Assembly: GCA_009731375.1 (NCBI GenBank)
Contig: BJOX01000344.1
Span: 478,524-542,523 of the forward strand
DNA: 64,000 bases
Direction: 5' to 3'
From: Paulinella micropora
Lineage: Eukaryota > Cercozoa > Imbricatea > Euglyphida
The position numbers and the translations under genes are program-made. Below are positions 20,161 through 43,048 of the stretch, piece by piece. Below the pieces are notes generated by a model. That model did not search any database. It was not told where the DNA came from and saw only the letters and a program-made list of their open reading frames with translations. The stretch's first letter is position 1. Each line of letters begins with the position of its first letter.

Positions 20161-20474
20161 TAATCAAACTCGCAATAGGGAGGACTTTTAATTTTTTCAA
20201 AAAAGATAGCTAAGTCTAGCACAGCAGAAAAAACAAAGAAACAGGTTTTAATGTATCTTAGTGTTTATTTGGCAAAAGATAGATGATTTATCTTTTTTTT
20301 AGAGCTTGAGAGAAATTCAAATATAGACTATTTAAGGCTTAATTAATGTTATATTGAATTTGGATAAAATTATGTATACTTTTATTGAAATTAATAGTAA
20401 GACTAATTTATATAAAAATAGCCTTATTTTATATAAAAGATAAGTGTGCTATAGTATAGTAATACCTATAGTAG
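20161..20474 (-). repeat. element 1 right terminal inverted repeat
   Basis: Reverse complement of 1396-1702. The outer end is CCTATAGTAG at 20465-20474; the inner end is TAATCAAACTCGCAAT at 20161. The match stops sharply on both sides. Confidence 0.92.
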
Positions 20475-21738
20475 AAAAATTAATAAATTAAGAAAAGCAA
20501 GAGTTTTTTATAATTCAAATTCGTTATTAATATGTGGCAAAAAAACTAAAAATCATTCATATTGTATTTCTATGTAAATATTAATATTATTATATATAAT
20601 AATATCAAGTTCAAGTTTGATTAAAGGAAGCATTCCTTCAACATGTCACAAGTTATTAATAATGAAAACAACATCAGCAATATTTTCAATATTCATAATT
20701 ATTATACTATTAATATATATTACAGAAAAAGTGACATCGATGACATATATAATAAAGAATATTAATATTAATATTGAAATATAGGTTTCCATCTATGAGA
20801 GTATTTCATTTATATGTTTCCATCTATGAGAGTATTTCATTTATATGATTACTGCGCTTTCTGTTGAGTAGCAAGTGTTTTATTATTATAATAAAAGCAA
20901 TGTCTGTGTAAAGAATTTTAAAAACTGTTTAGGGCACCTACGCCAACCCCGCGCTGCCAACCCCGCCCCGACGCGCGGAAAGCGGCTCAGCCGGAATGTC
21001 CATCTTTATCACACATTTATGTTATTACTTCTTTTGAAGTTATTATCATATCTCTGTATTCTTATATATAATATTGAAATGGCACTGTGTTGGCCCTGAG
21101 GCAAGTGGTTGTCTCAGCTTTGAGCCCCGTTTAGTTTTGACTACTTTCAAGAACTTCTCTCAAGTTTTTGAGAAACTAGAATCTTTCAGCGATATTGTAT
21201 CAAGTTAAAAGCATCAACTTCAAGAATTATTAATATACTAACTTGTGACACAAGTTTGCATTCATTGAAACAGCAACTTTATTCACATTAATTTTTTGGG
21301 CCCGGTGATCAAGTTCATCTATATACATATGGCACTGTTACAAATTTGCATGATAGGATGTTGCGACGGTCATGGTGCGGGTTGCAGAGAACGAGTCATT
21401 ATTACTGAATATACTATGATTAATATAGAATGGCTTCCATGCTGATCAAAAATCGACTGAAGTTTCAACACAAATCAAGTTTTCCGGGCCCGCGGAAAAA
21501 TACAGTCGGAGGCTGAAAAACTTGAAATGAACGGTGAGTGGCACAGTTAAGGGCACCTCAAATCATTCTATTATTCACTAATAATACCAGTTAGTTTTGC
21601 CACTTTTCCGAGCACACCGGAGTTGAAGAAACTGAGTCGAAACTTGATATAACTTGTGACTTGACTATAGAGGCCCACTGTGTTTCGGAGTCATAATACT
21701 AATATTTGCTTTACTGACATATATATATTTATTAATAT
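20475..21738. other. host noncoding DNA right of element 1
   Basis: AT-rich, with no conserved ORF. It includes a tandem duplication of about 34 bp (TTTCCATCTATGAGAGTATT plus TCATTTATATG) at about 20786-20847. From 21100 to 21660 it is unusually rich in AACTTGA/TCAAGTT words. Confidence 0.45.
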
Positions 21739-22022
21739 TATTGACGACATTCAAGAGAAAAAAAAAAAACTTTTTCGATTTTGGTTGGAATTTTAATTTT
21801 AGTTGGAATTTCGATTTTGGTTGAAAATTTGAATTTTTCAAATTAACTGCTATATTCGTCCGCAAAATATCGTAAATTTTCGCGAAATGTTATTAATACT
21901 GTTAAATTGGAAAATTTGAATTTTTGCCAGCCAAAAAAATGAAAAACTGACACAAAATTAAAATTCCAACGTGACAAAAATCGAAAAACTTTTTTTTTTT
22001 TTCCTCTTGAAATTGTCGTCAG
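21739..22022. mobile_element. MITE-like palindromic repeat, copy 1
   Basis: Left arm ATTGACGACATTCAAGAG plus an A run; right arm a T run plus CCTCTTGAAATTGTCGTCAGT. The inside (TTCAAATTAACTGCTATATT, then CGTCCGCAAAATATCG) is shared with the neighbouring copy at 22023. Non-coding, with inverted ends: a miniature inverted-repeat element or derivative. Confidence 0.5.
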
Positions 22023-22300
22023 TATTGCTGTTGACATTCAAGACAACAAAAAAAATTGATTTTTCTGTTTTGGTTGGAATTTCAGTTTTGGTTGGAATTT
22101 TGATTTTGGGTGAAAATTTGAATTTTTCAAATTAACGGCTATATTCGTCCGCAAAATATCGTAAATTTTCGCGAAATGTTACCGTTAAATTTGAAAATTT
22201 GAATTTTTGTCACAAAAATGAAAAACTGTCACAAAAATGAAAATCTGACACAAAAATGAAAAACTAATTTTTGTTGTTGTCTTGAATGTCAACAGCAATA
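22023..22300. mobile_element. MITE-like palindromic repeat, copy 2
   Basis: Inverted ends are TATTGCTGTTGACATTCAAG at 22023 and the reverse complement ending at 22300 (CTTGAATGTCAACAGCAATA). The interior matches copy 1 (AAATTAACGGCTATATTCGT). It carries no ORF. Confidence 0.55.
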
Positions 22301-22342
22301 TTAATAATATTGCTGTTGACATTCAAGACAACAACAAAAATT
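22266..22342. repeat. perfect 77-bp palindrome
   Basis: Two 38-nt arms (beginning AATTTTTGTTGTTGTCTTGA) are exact reverse complements around a single central base at 22304. It is formed by the right end of MITE copy 2 meeting an inverted third end. Confidence 0.85.
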
Positions 22343-22864
22343 AATATTAATACAATATCAGTACAAAAAAACCATGTACGCTTTCTGGTGAAACCTCTGT
22401 AAGCCTCCGATTTCTGGTGAAACCTCTGTAAGCCTCCGATACCATCCACTTATTAATAATTAAGTGGATCCGGTCCACTTAAGTGGATCGTGTACGGTTA
22501 AGGGTTAAAACAGTGCTTGCGTAAGCTTAAAGACGTCACAGTTACGATTCCGTCATTGCATTGAGGCAGGAAATTTTTTTTCAAGTGTTCCGCCTTCACC
22601 TGGAAAGTCTTCAAGACTGTCTTGGGCACGATTAAATTTGTTAATTATGGCGCTGCCGACGACTCACTCAGTGTCATCAGACTGGAAAACTTGCACGGAA
22701 ACACCGCGGCGTTACGGTAAACGTACAGTTGACGCTGGCTACGGTCGGCTGTCAGAATAGTTCAATAGTGAGCTTAGTTGCAGAGCAACTTGGATAATTT
22801 CAAGGGGAAAGCAAGTTTAATCAATCTGAGAACTACCTTCTCAAACTTTAACTTGGCAACTGGC
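22343..22864. other. host noncoding DNA, 3' flank of uL4 gene
   Basis: Contains two adjacent copies of TTTCTGGTGAAACCTCTGTA plus AGCCTCCGA (22382-22440) and short palindromes around AAGTGGATCC (about 22445-22490). The rest, to the uL4 stop codon, has no recognised feature. Confidence 0.5.
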
Positions 22865-28882
<6,018 letters not shown>

Positions 28883-28995
28883 GTTGCTTTCTTTCCCCTT
28901 GGAAATGCGGAACAACACAGGCCGGAGCAGTCGCGATGCCTGGACAGGAAAGAGGCCCACCTGGCCGATTCTTCAGGTGGTTGGTGCCAGGCTGA
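28883..28995. promoter_or_regulatory. divergent promoter region of uL4 and PUS1 genes
   Basis: Only 113 bp separate the uL4 start codon (minus) and the PUS1 start codon (plus). Both promoters must lie here or in the neighbouring first exons, so the two genes probably share a bidirectional promoter. No TATA box is evident. Confidence 0.55.
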
Positions 28996-35420
<6,425 letters not shown>

Positions 35421-36784
35421 AGCACAGGTAACGGTCGTGGCATATGATTAATAATGTTGCCGGATCACGACATTTACTCTGATTGTTTTTAAATACAAGC
35501 CTACGGATCAGTAGGCAAGTCCGTCGGTCCGGACTAAATTATTGAAGGCTGAGTCATATTAACATGACTCAAATGATGATGACATCCGATGAAAGTTTGA
35601 GGCATATATGAAGGCTATGATTATTGAGTCACCTTAAGTGATATTTACTGTGACCTGTAGTGAGGCTCAGCCTCCGTACCGCCCGGGCCATTATTACTTT
35701 CATTTATAAGTTCGTGTTACGTTGTTATCGTATAAGCCCTTTTACATCAGCCTTTAATCGATTTGCTTAATCGAGATGCTTAACAGCAAGGACTCTGAAT
35801 TGGTGACTCATGATTCGTATGGACCATTACGATTTATGACTTTCTACGTTTTGTGTTGAAGTGTGATAGCATGTATAGGACTTATAGCTCACTCTATCTA
35901 ATACGAATATTACGAAGTTATCCAACAGCACTATTGACATTGAACTAAGGGGAAGCGTTGGACAGTCTAAGCGTGACTCGGCTTCAAGTTGGGTACTGAG
36001 TGAAACTTCAAGATAATATTAAGTCAGAATTATGACTCGATGATTTACTTCTGTCACTTGAAGCGGCAATATTTTATTAAGTCACCTACGACATAGTTAG
36101 GAGTAACGCATGTTACTGTATAGTTCAAGTCAATTGTGCCCTTTACACTTTTACTATTGTGTACTGGACCCGATGATAACATCATGATTGAGTAGCAGTT
36201 ATTAATACTGTTAGTCACGCACTGCTGGCACTTAGTTTAGTTTTCCGAGGCTCTCTGGCAGTTCAGTTCTGAGATGATGCCTTCGGCGCCGGCCCTGATT
36301 ACTGAGTTGAAAGTGGCTGTGAGCGACGGGCCGGGTGACCGGGCGTCATACTGAGTCTACCGGCAACTTCACTTGAACTTGAACCGCACTGAAGTAAAAC
36401 TGAGGCCGGGTAGGGTAAGATCCGTGAGTGACCGGTTTATATATACCTAATCATCGCATGCAAGTGTACTGAATAAACTGGAATTGACCCGGATCCCGGA
36501 GTATTTGGAAAAAGATCAAGGTCACGGCGACTTCAAGTGTGACTGTGTCACAGTGACTTGAAGTTCCCTGCAGTGACCCGAGTCTGACTCGGAAGTATTT
36601 GAGCCAAGTGGCACCGACAGCGGGGCGTGTGTGTATTCAAGTGACTCATGATGTCCGATCATGTCGGTTCGGGTAATTTCCTCGCAGGGGGTTAGACGGT
36701 CCTGGCACTGCCAGGAAGACTTACAGCTTCCCACTTCAAGTATCCCCGGCTACTAGTGGAAAGTATTCTATCATTAAAAGTTGA
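35421..36784. other. intergenic DNA, no gene recognised
   Basis: About 1.36 kb of balanced base composition with no long ORF. It is noticeably rich in AGTCA/TGACT and CTTGAA/TTCAAG words (for example GTGACTGTGTCACAGTGACT near 36538-36557, which contains a perfect palindrome). It could be a regulatory or decayed repeat region. Confidence 0.4.
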
Positions 36785-37290
36785 TTGGTGAAAAAAAATC
36801 GGTTGCCTGAAAGTTACGAACATGATACATACATACATATATACATACATACATACATATATACATACATACATACATACCGTGGCATACATACATACGT
36901 ACATACATTCTTACATACATACTTACTGATTAAACCCCCCCCCCCCCCCCCCCCCCCCCCCCAAAAANNNNNNNNNNCCCCCCCCCCCCCCTTGGCCGGA
37001 TATAAATCACGTAGTAATCAGTGGCTCTAACGACTGGCACCGTAACGGTTATGGTACTCTTATACGGCCGGCCCATCTCAAAAACTATTAACATATAACT
37101 ATTAGCTAGTTCCAACACTTTTTTGTTTAATAAAAACTTGCCACTCGTAGGGATGAGTGCGAAGACGAAGTATGAAAAGGAGAGTGGCAAAAAGGTGACT
37201 CTTCAGAGTCACCTCAAAACGAAGAATACAAAATATAGTTCGGAATATCTAGAAGACGACAGGGAAGTCTTGGTCATTCAAAGTTGTGAA
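36785..37290. repeat. ATAC repeats and poly-C gap, otherwise noncoding
   Basis: (CATA)n from about 36825 to 36925, then a poly-C run with a 10-N gap at 36968-36977. A plus-strand ORF of 88 codons begins at 37123 but is antisense to the transporter tail and has no recognised domain. Confidence 0.6.
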
Positions 37291-37715
37291 TCAATTAGAG
37301 AAAACAAGCCGGACCATCACTGTGATCCTATTAAAAGAAAGGATCAGGAAGTGAGGAACGACAAGGAAGAGATGGCAAGACAACGATAAGGTCTGCATGA
37401 ACTTTACGGTGGTGCAGCTGCATGTAGGCTCGATTGGAGTGGCGGCAACCGATGCGTCCGACACGGCCAAGCTTGGGCTTCTTAGTTGCTCATTTTGGGG
37501 TGTAATACTATCTGTTGCTTTCATCGGGTTGTTGGAGTTGCTGCCCAACTTGTGTGTCTGGGTGTGTACAGCCCGTGCATTTTCTTCTCGATCGGCTAAC
37601 TCCATGCTCATACAGGTATAGTAAGGGACAATTAGCGCTGTCCACAATAGCCCACCGCAGCTGACGGCGCCGCACGCGGCCATCACCACGCCTACGCCTA
37701 ATAGATAGACAGCTT

Positions 37716-37776
<61 letters not shown>

Positions 37777-39015
37777 GGATATGTTTAATATTTAATCTAT
37801 GAGCGTGGCATAGCTGTCAAAGCCATGAGCCTCCTATATACCAGGCAGGAACTCTCAGCACTTCACAAGCTGCATACCAACCATCAGCTCGGGTTGGTGT
37901 CCGCGCCCAGTTCAAGCCGAAGGGTAGCCGAGCCTTTGAGCTGTACAGGAACAACCACTAAAAAGACTCCCCCAGGGGCGTGTGCCATAAGGAGATGATG
38001 ACATGAACAAGCCGAGATTTCGGGAGTTCACGCTCGTTGTGAGTTACCTTCTACAACCTCGACTTCATCAACCCTTTGCATCACGACCCTGGTCCCCGGA
38101 CGAGAGTTGGTCCTCTGTTAGCCCTGCGCTGCGCGCGATCAACGGCGGACACAAAACCGTCGTTATAGGGGTTTGGTTTCAGGCCAGAGCACTGAACAGC
38201 TGGCCCCTTACATTCCTCCGGAATAGATAGATAGATGAGATGTCGCAAAGGAATGTAGTCCTTGCAAAGGAACGCAGTTTCACATCAAACAGTAATTTGT
38301 GTACTGTGCATGTGTCCGGGATGGGAATCACGGGTAGACTGTGTTCTGGAAAAAAGAAGAGGAGAANNNNNNNNNNNNNNNNNNNNNNNNNNNNNNNNNN
38401 NNNNNNNNNNNNNNNNNNNNNNNNNNNNNNNNNNNNNNNNNNNNNNNNNNNNNNNNNNNNNNNNNNNNNNNNNNNNNNNNNNNNNNNNNNNNNNNNNNNN
38501 NNNNNNNNNNNNNNNNNNNNNNNNNNNNNNNNNNNNNNNNNNNNNNNNNNNNNNNNNNNNNNNNNNNNNNNNNNNNNNNNNNNNNNNNNNNNNNNNNNNN
38601 NNNNNNNNNNNNNNNNNNNNNNNNNNNNNNNNNNNNNNNNNNNNNNNNNNNNNNNNNNNNNNNNNNNNNNNNNNNNNNNNNNNNNNNNNNNNNNNNNNNN
38701 NNNNNNNNNNNNNNNNNNNNNNNNNNNNNNNNNNNGGGAGGATGAGAGGGAGGGCGGATTGGAGTTCTTCTTCAATGTCTTTCCATACGCTTGGTGTTGA
38801 TGGCAAAATCAGGTGCTTTCTTCTTTCGATTGGTTCTTTCGGGGCACTTCTTGGACGAAATGAGAGTATGTCTCGGCGTCAACACTGTGGGTGGAATCCG
38901 GGTTGACAATGCCGGGTTGTGACTTATAGTCCTGATGGACGTGCACTTTTGGACTCTTCTTTTCGAGGAGGCTCGAAGGATCTTCGTAAGGGTGGACATG
39001 AGCAAAATATTCTCC

Positions 39016-39057
<42 letters not shown>

Positions 39058-39098
39058 CAAAGAGAAAATCAAGGTGACCATGAACATTACAAAAGGTA

Positions 39099-39156
<58 letters not shown>

Positions 39157-39203
39157 GGATAGATGGATGGATGGATGGATGGATAGATAGATAGCTAGCT
39201 AGC

Positions 39204-39235
<32 letters not shown>

Positions 39236-40762
39236 AAATCAAGGTGATCATGAATGTTAGAAAAGGTAACTTTTGAAAAAATTCAGGTAAAGGCTACAGG
39301 TCAGAAATATTGACCGTGTTCGCTGAGCAGTGACTTCAGCAGGCGAGCACCGAGCAGCGCGCCCGCCTTCCCGAACGCCGCGGACACACCGTGGGCAGTC
39401 GAGCGCACGGCGGTGGGGAAATGTGGCACTTCCCCGGGGATGACGTAGGTGGTGGTGTGGGGTCCCCAGTTGGAAAGGAGGTAAGTCAGGCCACGGAGGC
39501 CAAGGGTGAGTCCAGGCAGCTCGGCCCATTGTTGGTACAGCCGGCCCAGCAACAAGAACAAGACTACACACACCACGCCAAGCAACCATACACGAGTGCA
39601 CGAAGAAACAAGAGTACATAAACTAAGAAGCCACACTAGTTCTTCAACACCTACACACAGCAGACAGCACATAGCTATATAGCTATTTAAGCACATGCCC
39701 ACAAGACAAACATATATAACACATGTCTATGTATTTAACGCATACATGCATAAACAACAAGCATAACAAGTAGAAATAGTGCAAGTCTGCCAGCACACGA
39801 GTATCCTAATTTTTTGTACTACGGCTATGAGCTTTTGGCATATTCAGGGTTTTGTTCTCAGTCGTTTCTTGCGTCCTGGATCTGACCAGGAGCTCGTTGG
39901 AAAGCTTATGGAGCACTTTTTTCACAAGTCGCTAGCGAGATATCAAACCCAGGGTCTGAGAACGAAGCAACTGAAGCTGGGAAAAGTTCACAGCGGGAAT
40001 TATTGCTAACTAGTGAATCTCTTATACCTGCCAAGAGCAAGAAGCCCAGCATCTGCAAGGTCTTGCGTGTGATGCACTTGAGTGGTGCTGACAGCCAAGT
40101 TGTAGCCAGGTAGCGCCAGCAGGGCCAGGTAGGTCGCATGCAACGCGTCCTCATGCAGTGTGGAGCCCGAACCCATCACCTCGTTCACGGCCGCGCTGCC
40201 ATAGAAACACATGTCAAACAGCAGCCAGGAACCTGTTACACACATACACACATATTTCATAGTCGTATGCCTGTCTGGCAGCAGCCAGGTGTGCTTTGTT
40301 CGTGCATCTGCATGTGCGTCTGAATGTATGTTTGATGCATGTATGTATATGTGCATGGGAGTGGAGACCGGCTGTACCGATCAGCGTTCTCAGCGCCTTC
40401 CTCTGCCCAAGCTGCCCAAAGCGCTCCCATCTGCTGGCGTTGGGGTCCCGGCGTGCGGCATCTTGCCGAAACCGCTCCGTCTCCGCAGTGTGGTAGCACA
40501 GGTTACGCAATGATCCCTGCAGGAAGTGCCGTCACCATGAGCGAAAAGCGCCAAATGAAATCTTTGGGTGCGTTGATCGTCAACAGGAATAGGATCAGCG
40601 CCGAAGCCATCAAAGAGCACACCCCTTGCAAGGAGAAGACTTTCGAGATGGTGCGGCTCCTTTCTGCAGCGCTTACGTTCTCGCCTGCAGTCGTGGCAGA
40701 GAGGGGATATTACCTCCGGTTCCCAGGCCCATGAAGAATCTCCAGAAGGCCAGTTGGGGAGG
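37291..40762 (-). pseudogene. PHO84/PHT1-type phosphate transporter, C-terminal half, disrupted
   Basis: MFS phosphate:H+ symporter of the plasma membrane. Exons by GT-AG and phase: 40762-40378, 40232-40028, 39563-39315, 37697 onward. Landmarks: FWRFFMGLGTGG; KVFSLQG; GSWLLFDMCFYGSAAVNE; LALPGYN; RKTLQMLGFLLLA; NWGPHTTTYVIPGEVPHFPT; RSTAHGVSAAFGKAGALLGA; final helix MAACGAVSCGGLLWTALIVP. Shifts of one base appear near 40708 (restoring the frame would give the family YPLSA motif after GTGGN), near 40520 and near 40075. The N-terminal half is not to the left of 40762; element 2 lies just upstream, in what appears to be an intron. Either a pseudogene or a gene with sequencing errors. Confidence 0.7.
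37698..39314. other. long transporter intron with (GATA)n and a 369-N gap
   Basis: The intron between the last two recognised transporter exons. It holds GATA arrays (37714-37777, 39018-39057, 39100-39234), a duplicated AAAATCAAGGTGA unit of about 35 bp (39066 and 39236) and Ns at 38367-38735. No other gene is supported. Confidence 0.5.
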
Positions 40763-40812
40763 CTAAAAAACGAGGGGATAGGGGGGGGGGGGGGGGGGGG
40801 GGNNNNNNNNNN
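40759..40812. other. transporter splice acceptor sharing sequence with the element 2 TIR, poly-G gap
   Basis: On the minus strand CCCCTATCCCCTCGTTTTTTAG ends at the acceptor of the first recognised transporter exon. On the plus strand the segment AAAAAACGAGGGGATAGGGG also occurs inside the TIRs (40935-40954 and, inverted, in the right TIR). A poly-G run and a 10-N gap (40803-40812) follow. It is either a contig mis-join on the TIR or true TIR-derived intron sequence. Confidence 0.55.
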
Positions 40813-41275
40813 AGCGGTAAGTTAATGGCTCAAATGGGTCGAAAAATGCCTTTAAATTGCCATCCTCGCGCCCCCTAACTGGCACCAGCGAAACCCCAAA
40901 AACAACAGCGGCCTGTGCTTTGATTCGCCTAGCCTCAAAAAACGAGGGGATAGGGGGGGGGGGGTTTCTAGGCTTCGCCTCTCACCCCCTCCCCTTATTT
41001 TGCTACCAGAGCAAAAACTTTCATTTTAAGAGATTTTACGCATAAATCCCCGTTTTTACACATATCCCCACAAAAACACAAAAAGCGAGCAACCGGAGGA
41101 AAAAAAGAAAATCCAATCCCACAAAAATCGTGGGTTTTGTGGAAAAAAATAAAGAAACGCCAATTTCGTCCGCACTTTACGACAAAGATTATTGCGATGA
41201 CCATTTCGGCCCTTTGATCCCCGAAATAAAAAAAGGAAATCTACAAATCAAATATGACCTTTTTCTTTTTGTGTC
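40813..41275 (+). repeat. element 2 left terminal inverted repeat
   Basis: Starts at AGCGGTAAGTTAATGGCTCA (directly after a gap) and ends near AAATATGACCTTTTTCTTTT. The reverse complement is at 62212-62674 with a few differences, including a variable poly-G run of 12-13. It contains an internal hairpin, AAATCCAATCCCACAAAAAT with CGTGGGTTTTGTGG. Confidence 0.9.
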
Positions 41276-41364
41276 GTTTGTTTGGTTTCGATTATGTTTT
41301 CTGGTTGTATGTCTTCCTTTTTTAACTGTTGCTTTATTTTCTTCTCCTTCGTTATCTCTTGAAC

Positions 41365-42180
41365 TTATTCGTTAATTTGCTTTTCATCATCAACTGGTTT
41401 TTCAAACTTAGTCTTTAACAACTCGCGGGGGCTAACTAGTTCTTTATTAGATAGCACAATCTTAAATCCATTTCTACCCAAGACAGTATATACCTGCTTT
41501 GACCAAGTTCGTCCGCCTTTTGAAAATAGATTTTGTTGAACTTCTCGTCTTACCTTATCGCCAGGTTCAAATTCGTTAATGCTTTCATCTCTTTCAATTT
41601 TTTGTTTATTGGTAGCTTTTCCATTCAGCACTTCAATTGGTCTAGCTTTGATTGTTGGATGAAAACGATTATTGTAAGCTTTGACCATGTCGTCAATGTA
41701 TTATACCCAGTCAAAGTTCCCATTAGTTTCAAATAGTATGTCAAGCCACCTTCTAATAGTTCTAATAACTCTGTCAACTATTGCGAGTGCTTTGTGGTCT
41801 CCTGCTTCAACTGTTCTGTGTTCAATGTTATGTTCATCAAAATATTTATTAACTGCTCCTTTGTATTCTCCTCCGCTATCTGTTGTAATGATTTCTGGAA
41901 TATATGGAATAGATTTTAAACCAGTATATACTTCATTCGCAGTTTTATTTTTTAGCGGTCTAACTTCCAAAAATCTACTATTAGTGTCAATCCAAACCAA
42001 CATGAAAGCATATTTTTTATTACCTGGTTTATCTTTTAACTTAGACATATCCGCTAAATCTACGAACACTTGTTTCAACTGTTTATCGGCCCATATCGTA
42101 TTCCATTTCTTACTTTGTTTTTTCTGATAATGTAGCTCTAATGCCTGTTGCTCTTTCAGTTCTTGTATATGGTCGTCCAT
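41365..42180 (-). pseudogene. retroviral-type integrase (rve), one internal stop
   Basis: ATG 42180 (MDDHIQELKEQQALE). Integrase core: FVDLADMSKL with the first Asp, FMLVWIDTNSRF, TTDSGGEYKGAV with the second Asp, and LAIVDRVIRTIR where Asp again stands at the usual Glu position, 35 residues after the second Asp. A TAA at 41698-41700 follows NFDWV, where element 1 has Ser; the frame then continues through the C-terminal SH3-like part (GDKVRREVQQNLFSKGGRTW). The gene lies within 90 bp of the left TIR. The single Ser-to-stop change could be real or an error. Confidence 0.85.
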
Positions 42181-42224
42181 CACCTTCTAATACTTAATGA
42201 CACCTAATGCTTTATCCTTATATA

Positions 42225-42443
42225 TTAATCTTTCTTTTTTTCAAGTTCAAAACAATAATTAGAACAAAACTCATAAGTATAAAATCGATCAAAACTGTCA
42301 TCAATGGCTGTAATCTGTCGGTTCGCTAAACACAGAGTTAATCCACACACATAGCAACTATTGAAGTCATACTCAAAACGATTATATAAATAGTCCATAA
42401 TGTGAAATCGGACATCGAGTGGTAAATTTTTTATATCCTTCAT
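42225..42443 (-). CDS. F-box-like Cys-containing small protein (72 aa)
   Basis: MKDIKNLPLDVRFHIMDYL has the LPxDV...I..YL pattern of an F-box, followed by CYVCGLTLC and a C-terminal CSNYCFE, suggesting a small zinc-binding part. F-box proteins recruit targets to SCF ubiquitin ligases and are used by several large DNA viruses. The match is short, so the call is tentative; alternatively a small zinc protein. It lies between the integrase and the acidic-protein gene, all on the minus strand. Confidence 0.45.
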   Translation of the reverse strand: MKDIKNLPLDVRFHIMDYLYNRFEYDFNSCYVCGLTLCLANRQITAIDDSFDRFYTYEFCSNYCFELEKKKD

Positions 42444-42448
42444 CTATA

Positions 42449-42964
42449 TTAGAACTTTAAAAACATTTTTGAAATATCATTACTTTCTTTTTTTGACTTC
42501 TCAGGTTGTCCTGCGTAAACATTAACATTAACGCGGCCGGCCTTTTTCCCCCCTTTCTTCGGCTGAGGCTCCTCCTCGCTTTCCTCGCTTTCACTCTCGC
42601 TTTCTTCTAGTTCAGGCAATTTCTTTTTTACCGCTTTCTTCGCCTTCTTCTGTTTAGTCTTAAGTTTCATACCCGCAACACGTCGCGCGACGATATCTAC
42701 AAAATCCTGTTCGACCTCTTCCTCGCTTTCACTACTCTCCTCGATTGGCTCGCCATCTCTACCATCAATCATATCCTTTGCTAACTGCTTTTTAGTAATG
42801 TGTTCCATCTTTTCATCTTCATTCATTTCTTTCACATTCTTTGCCTCTTCTTCAGCTAGTAGCTCACGAGACCGCTCAATCTTTCTTTGCTTAGCCTGGT
42901 TCTTCTTCGCCTCCCACCCCTTTTCAAGGTTCTTCATAGCGACCTCTCTATTACCTCTCGGCAT
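42449..42964 (-). CDS. acidic/basic virion-like protein (171 aa)
   Basis: Intact relative of 8675-9198. The N-terminal half is Lys/Arg/Glu-rich and helical (KNLEKGWEAKKNQAKQRKIE), then an acidic Ser/Glu block, a KKAKKAVKKKLPEL stretch, a second acidic block, and a C-terminus NVNVYAGQPEKSKK...MFLKF shared with element 1 (VNVYNNTP...IFLKF). It ends 6 bp from the F-box-like gene start and faces the fibre gene. Probably disordered and DNA- or protein-binding; family unnamed. Confidence 0.7.
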   Translation of the reverse strand: MPRGNREVAMKNLEKGWEAKKNQAKQRKIERSRELLAEEEAKNVKEMNEDEKMEHITKKQLAKDMIDGRDGEPIEESSESEEEVEQDFVDIVARRVAGMKLKTKQKKAKKAVKKKLPELEESESESEESEEEPQPKKGGKKAGRVNVNVYAGQPEKSKKESNDISKMFLKF

Positions 42965-43048
42965 TTTATGAATTGATTATATTAATATACAAAATAATAT
43001 TATTTAGTTTTTATTAATAAACAATTTCTTAACAAATATACAGTAATA

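Larger units (their letters stand above)
1396..20474. mobile_element. element 1: integrated Polinton-like virus, 19.1 kb
   Basis: The element is bounded by terminal inverted repeats of about 307 and 314 bp. It encodes a protein-primed PolB, a retroviral-type integrase, an A32-like packaging ATPase, an Ulp1-like protease, a penton-like protein, a double-jelly-roll-type major capsid protein and a phage-like fibre, which is the diagnostic PLV/Polinton set. Several core genes (polB, integrase, fibre, penton, MCP, protease) carry stops or frameshifts, while the ATPase and the 415 aa structural gene are intact. No target-site duplication is visible at the ends (flanks CACCGA and AAAAAT). It is probably a decaying provirus, although some breaks may be sequencing errors. 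Confidence 0.9.

Noticed and set aside
1390-20480. Target-site duplication of element 1
   Set aside because: The 5-8 bp on each side of the TIRs do not match; the left side is an AC microsatellite.
36930-37190. Minus-strand ORF with polyglycine end
   Set aside because: Driven by a poly-C run and an N gap; no domain.
37123-37389. 88-codon plus-strand ORF (MSAKTKYEKESGKK)
   Set aside because: Antisense to the transporter tail region, no recognised domain, no supporting neighbour; too weak to call.
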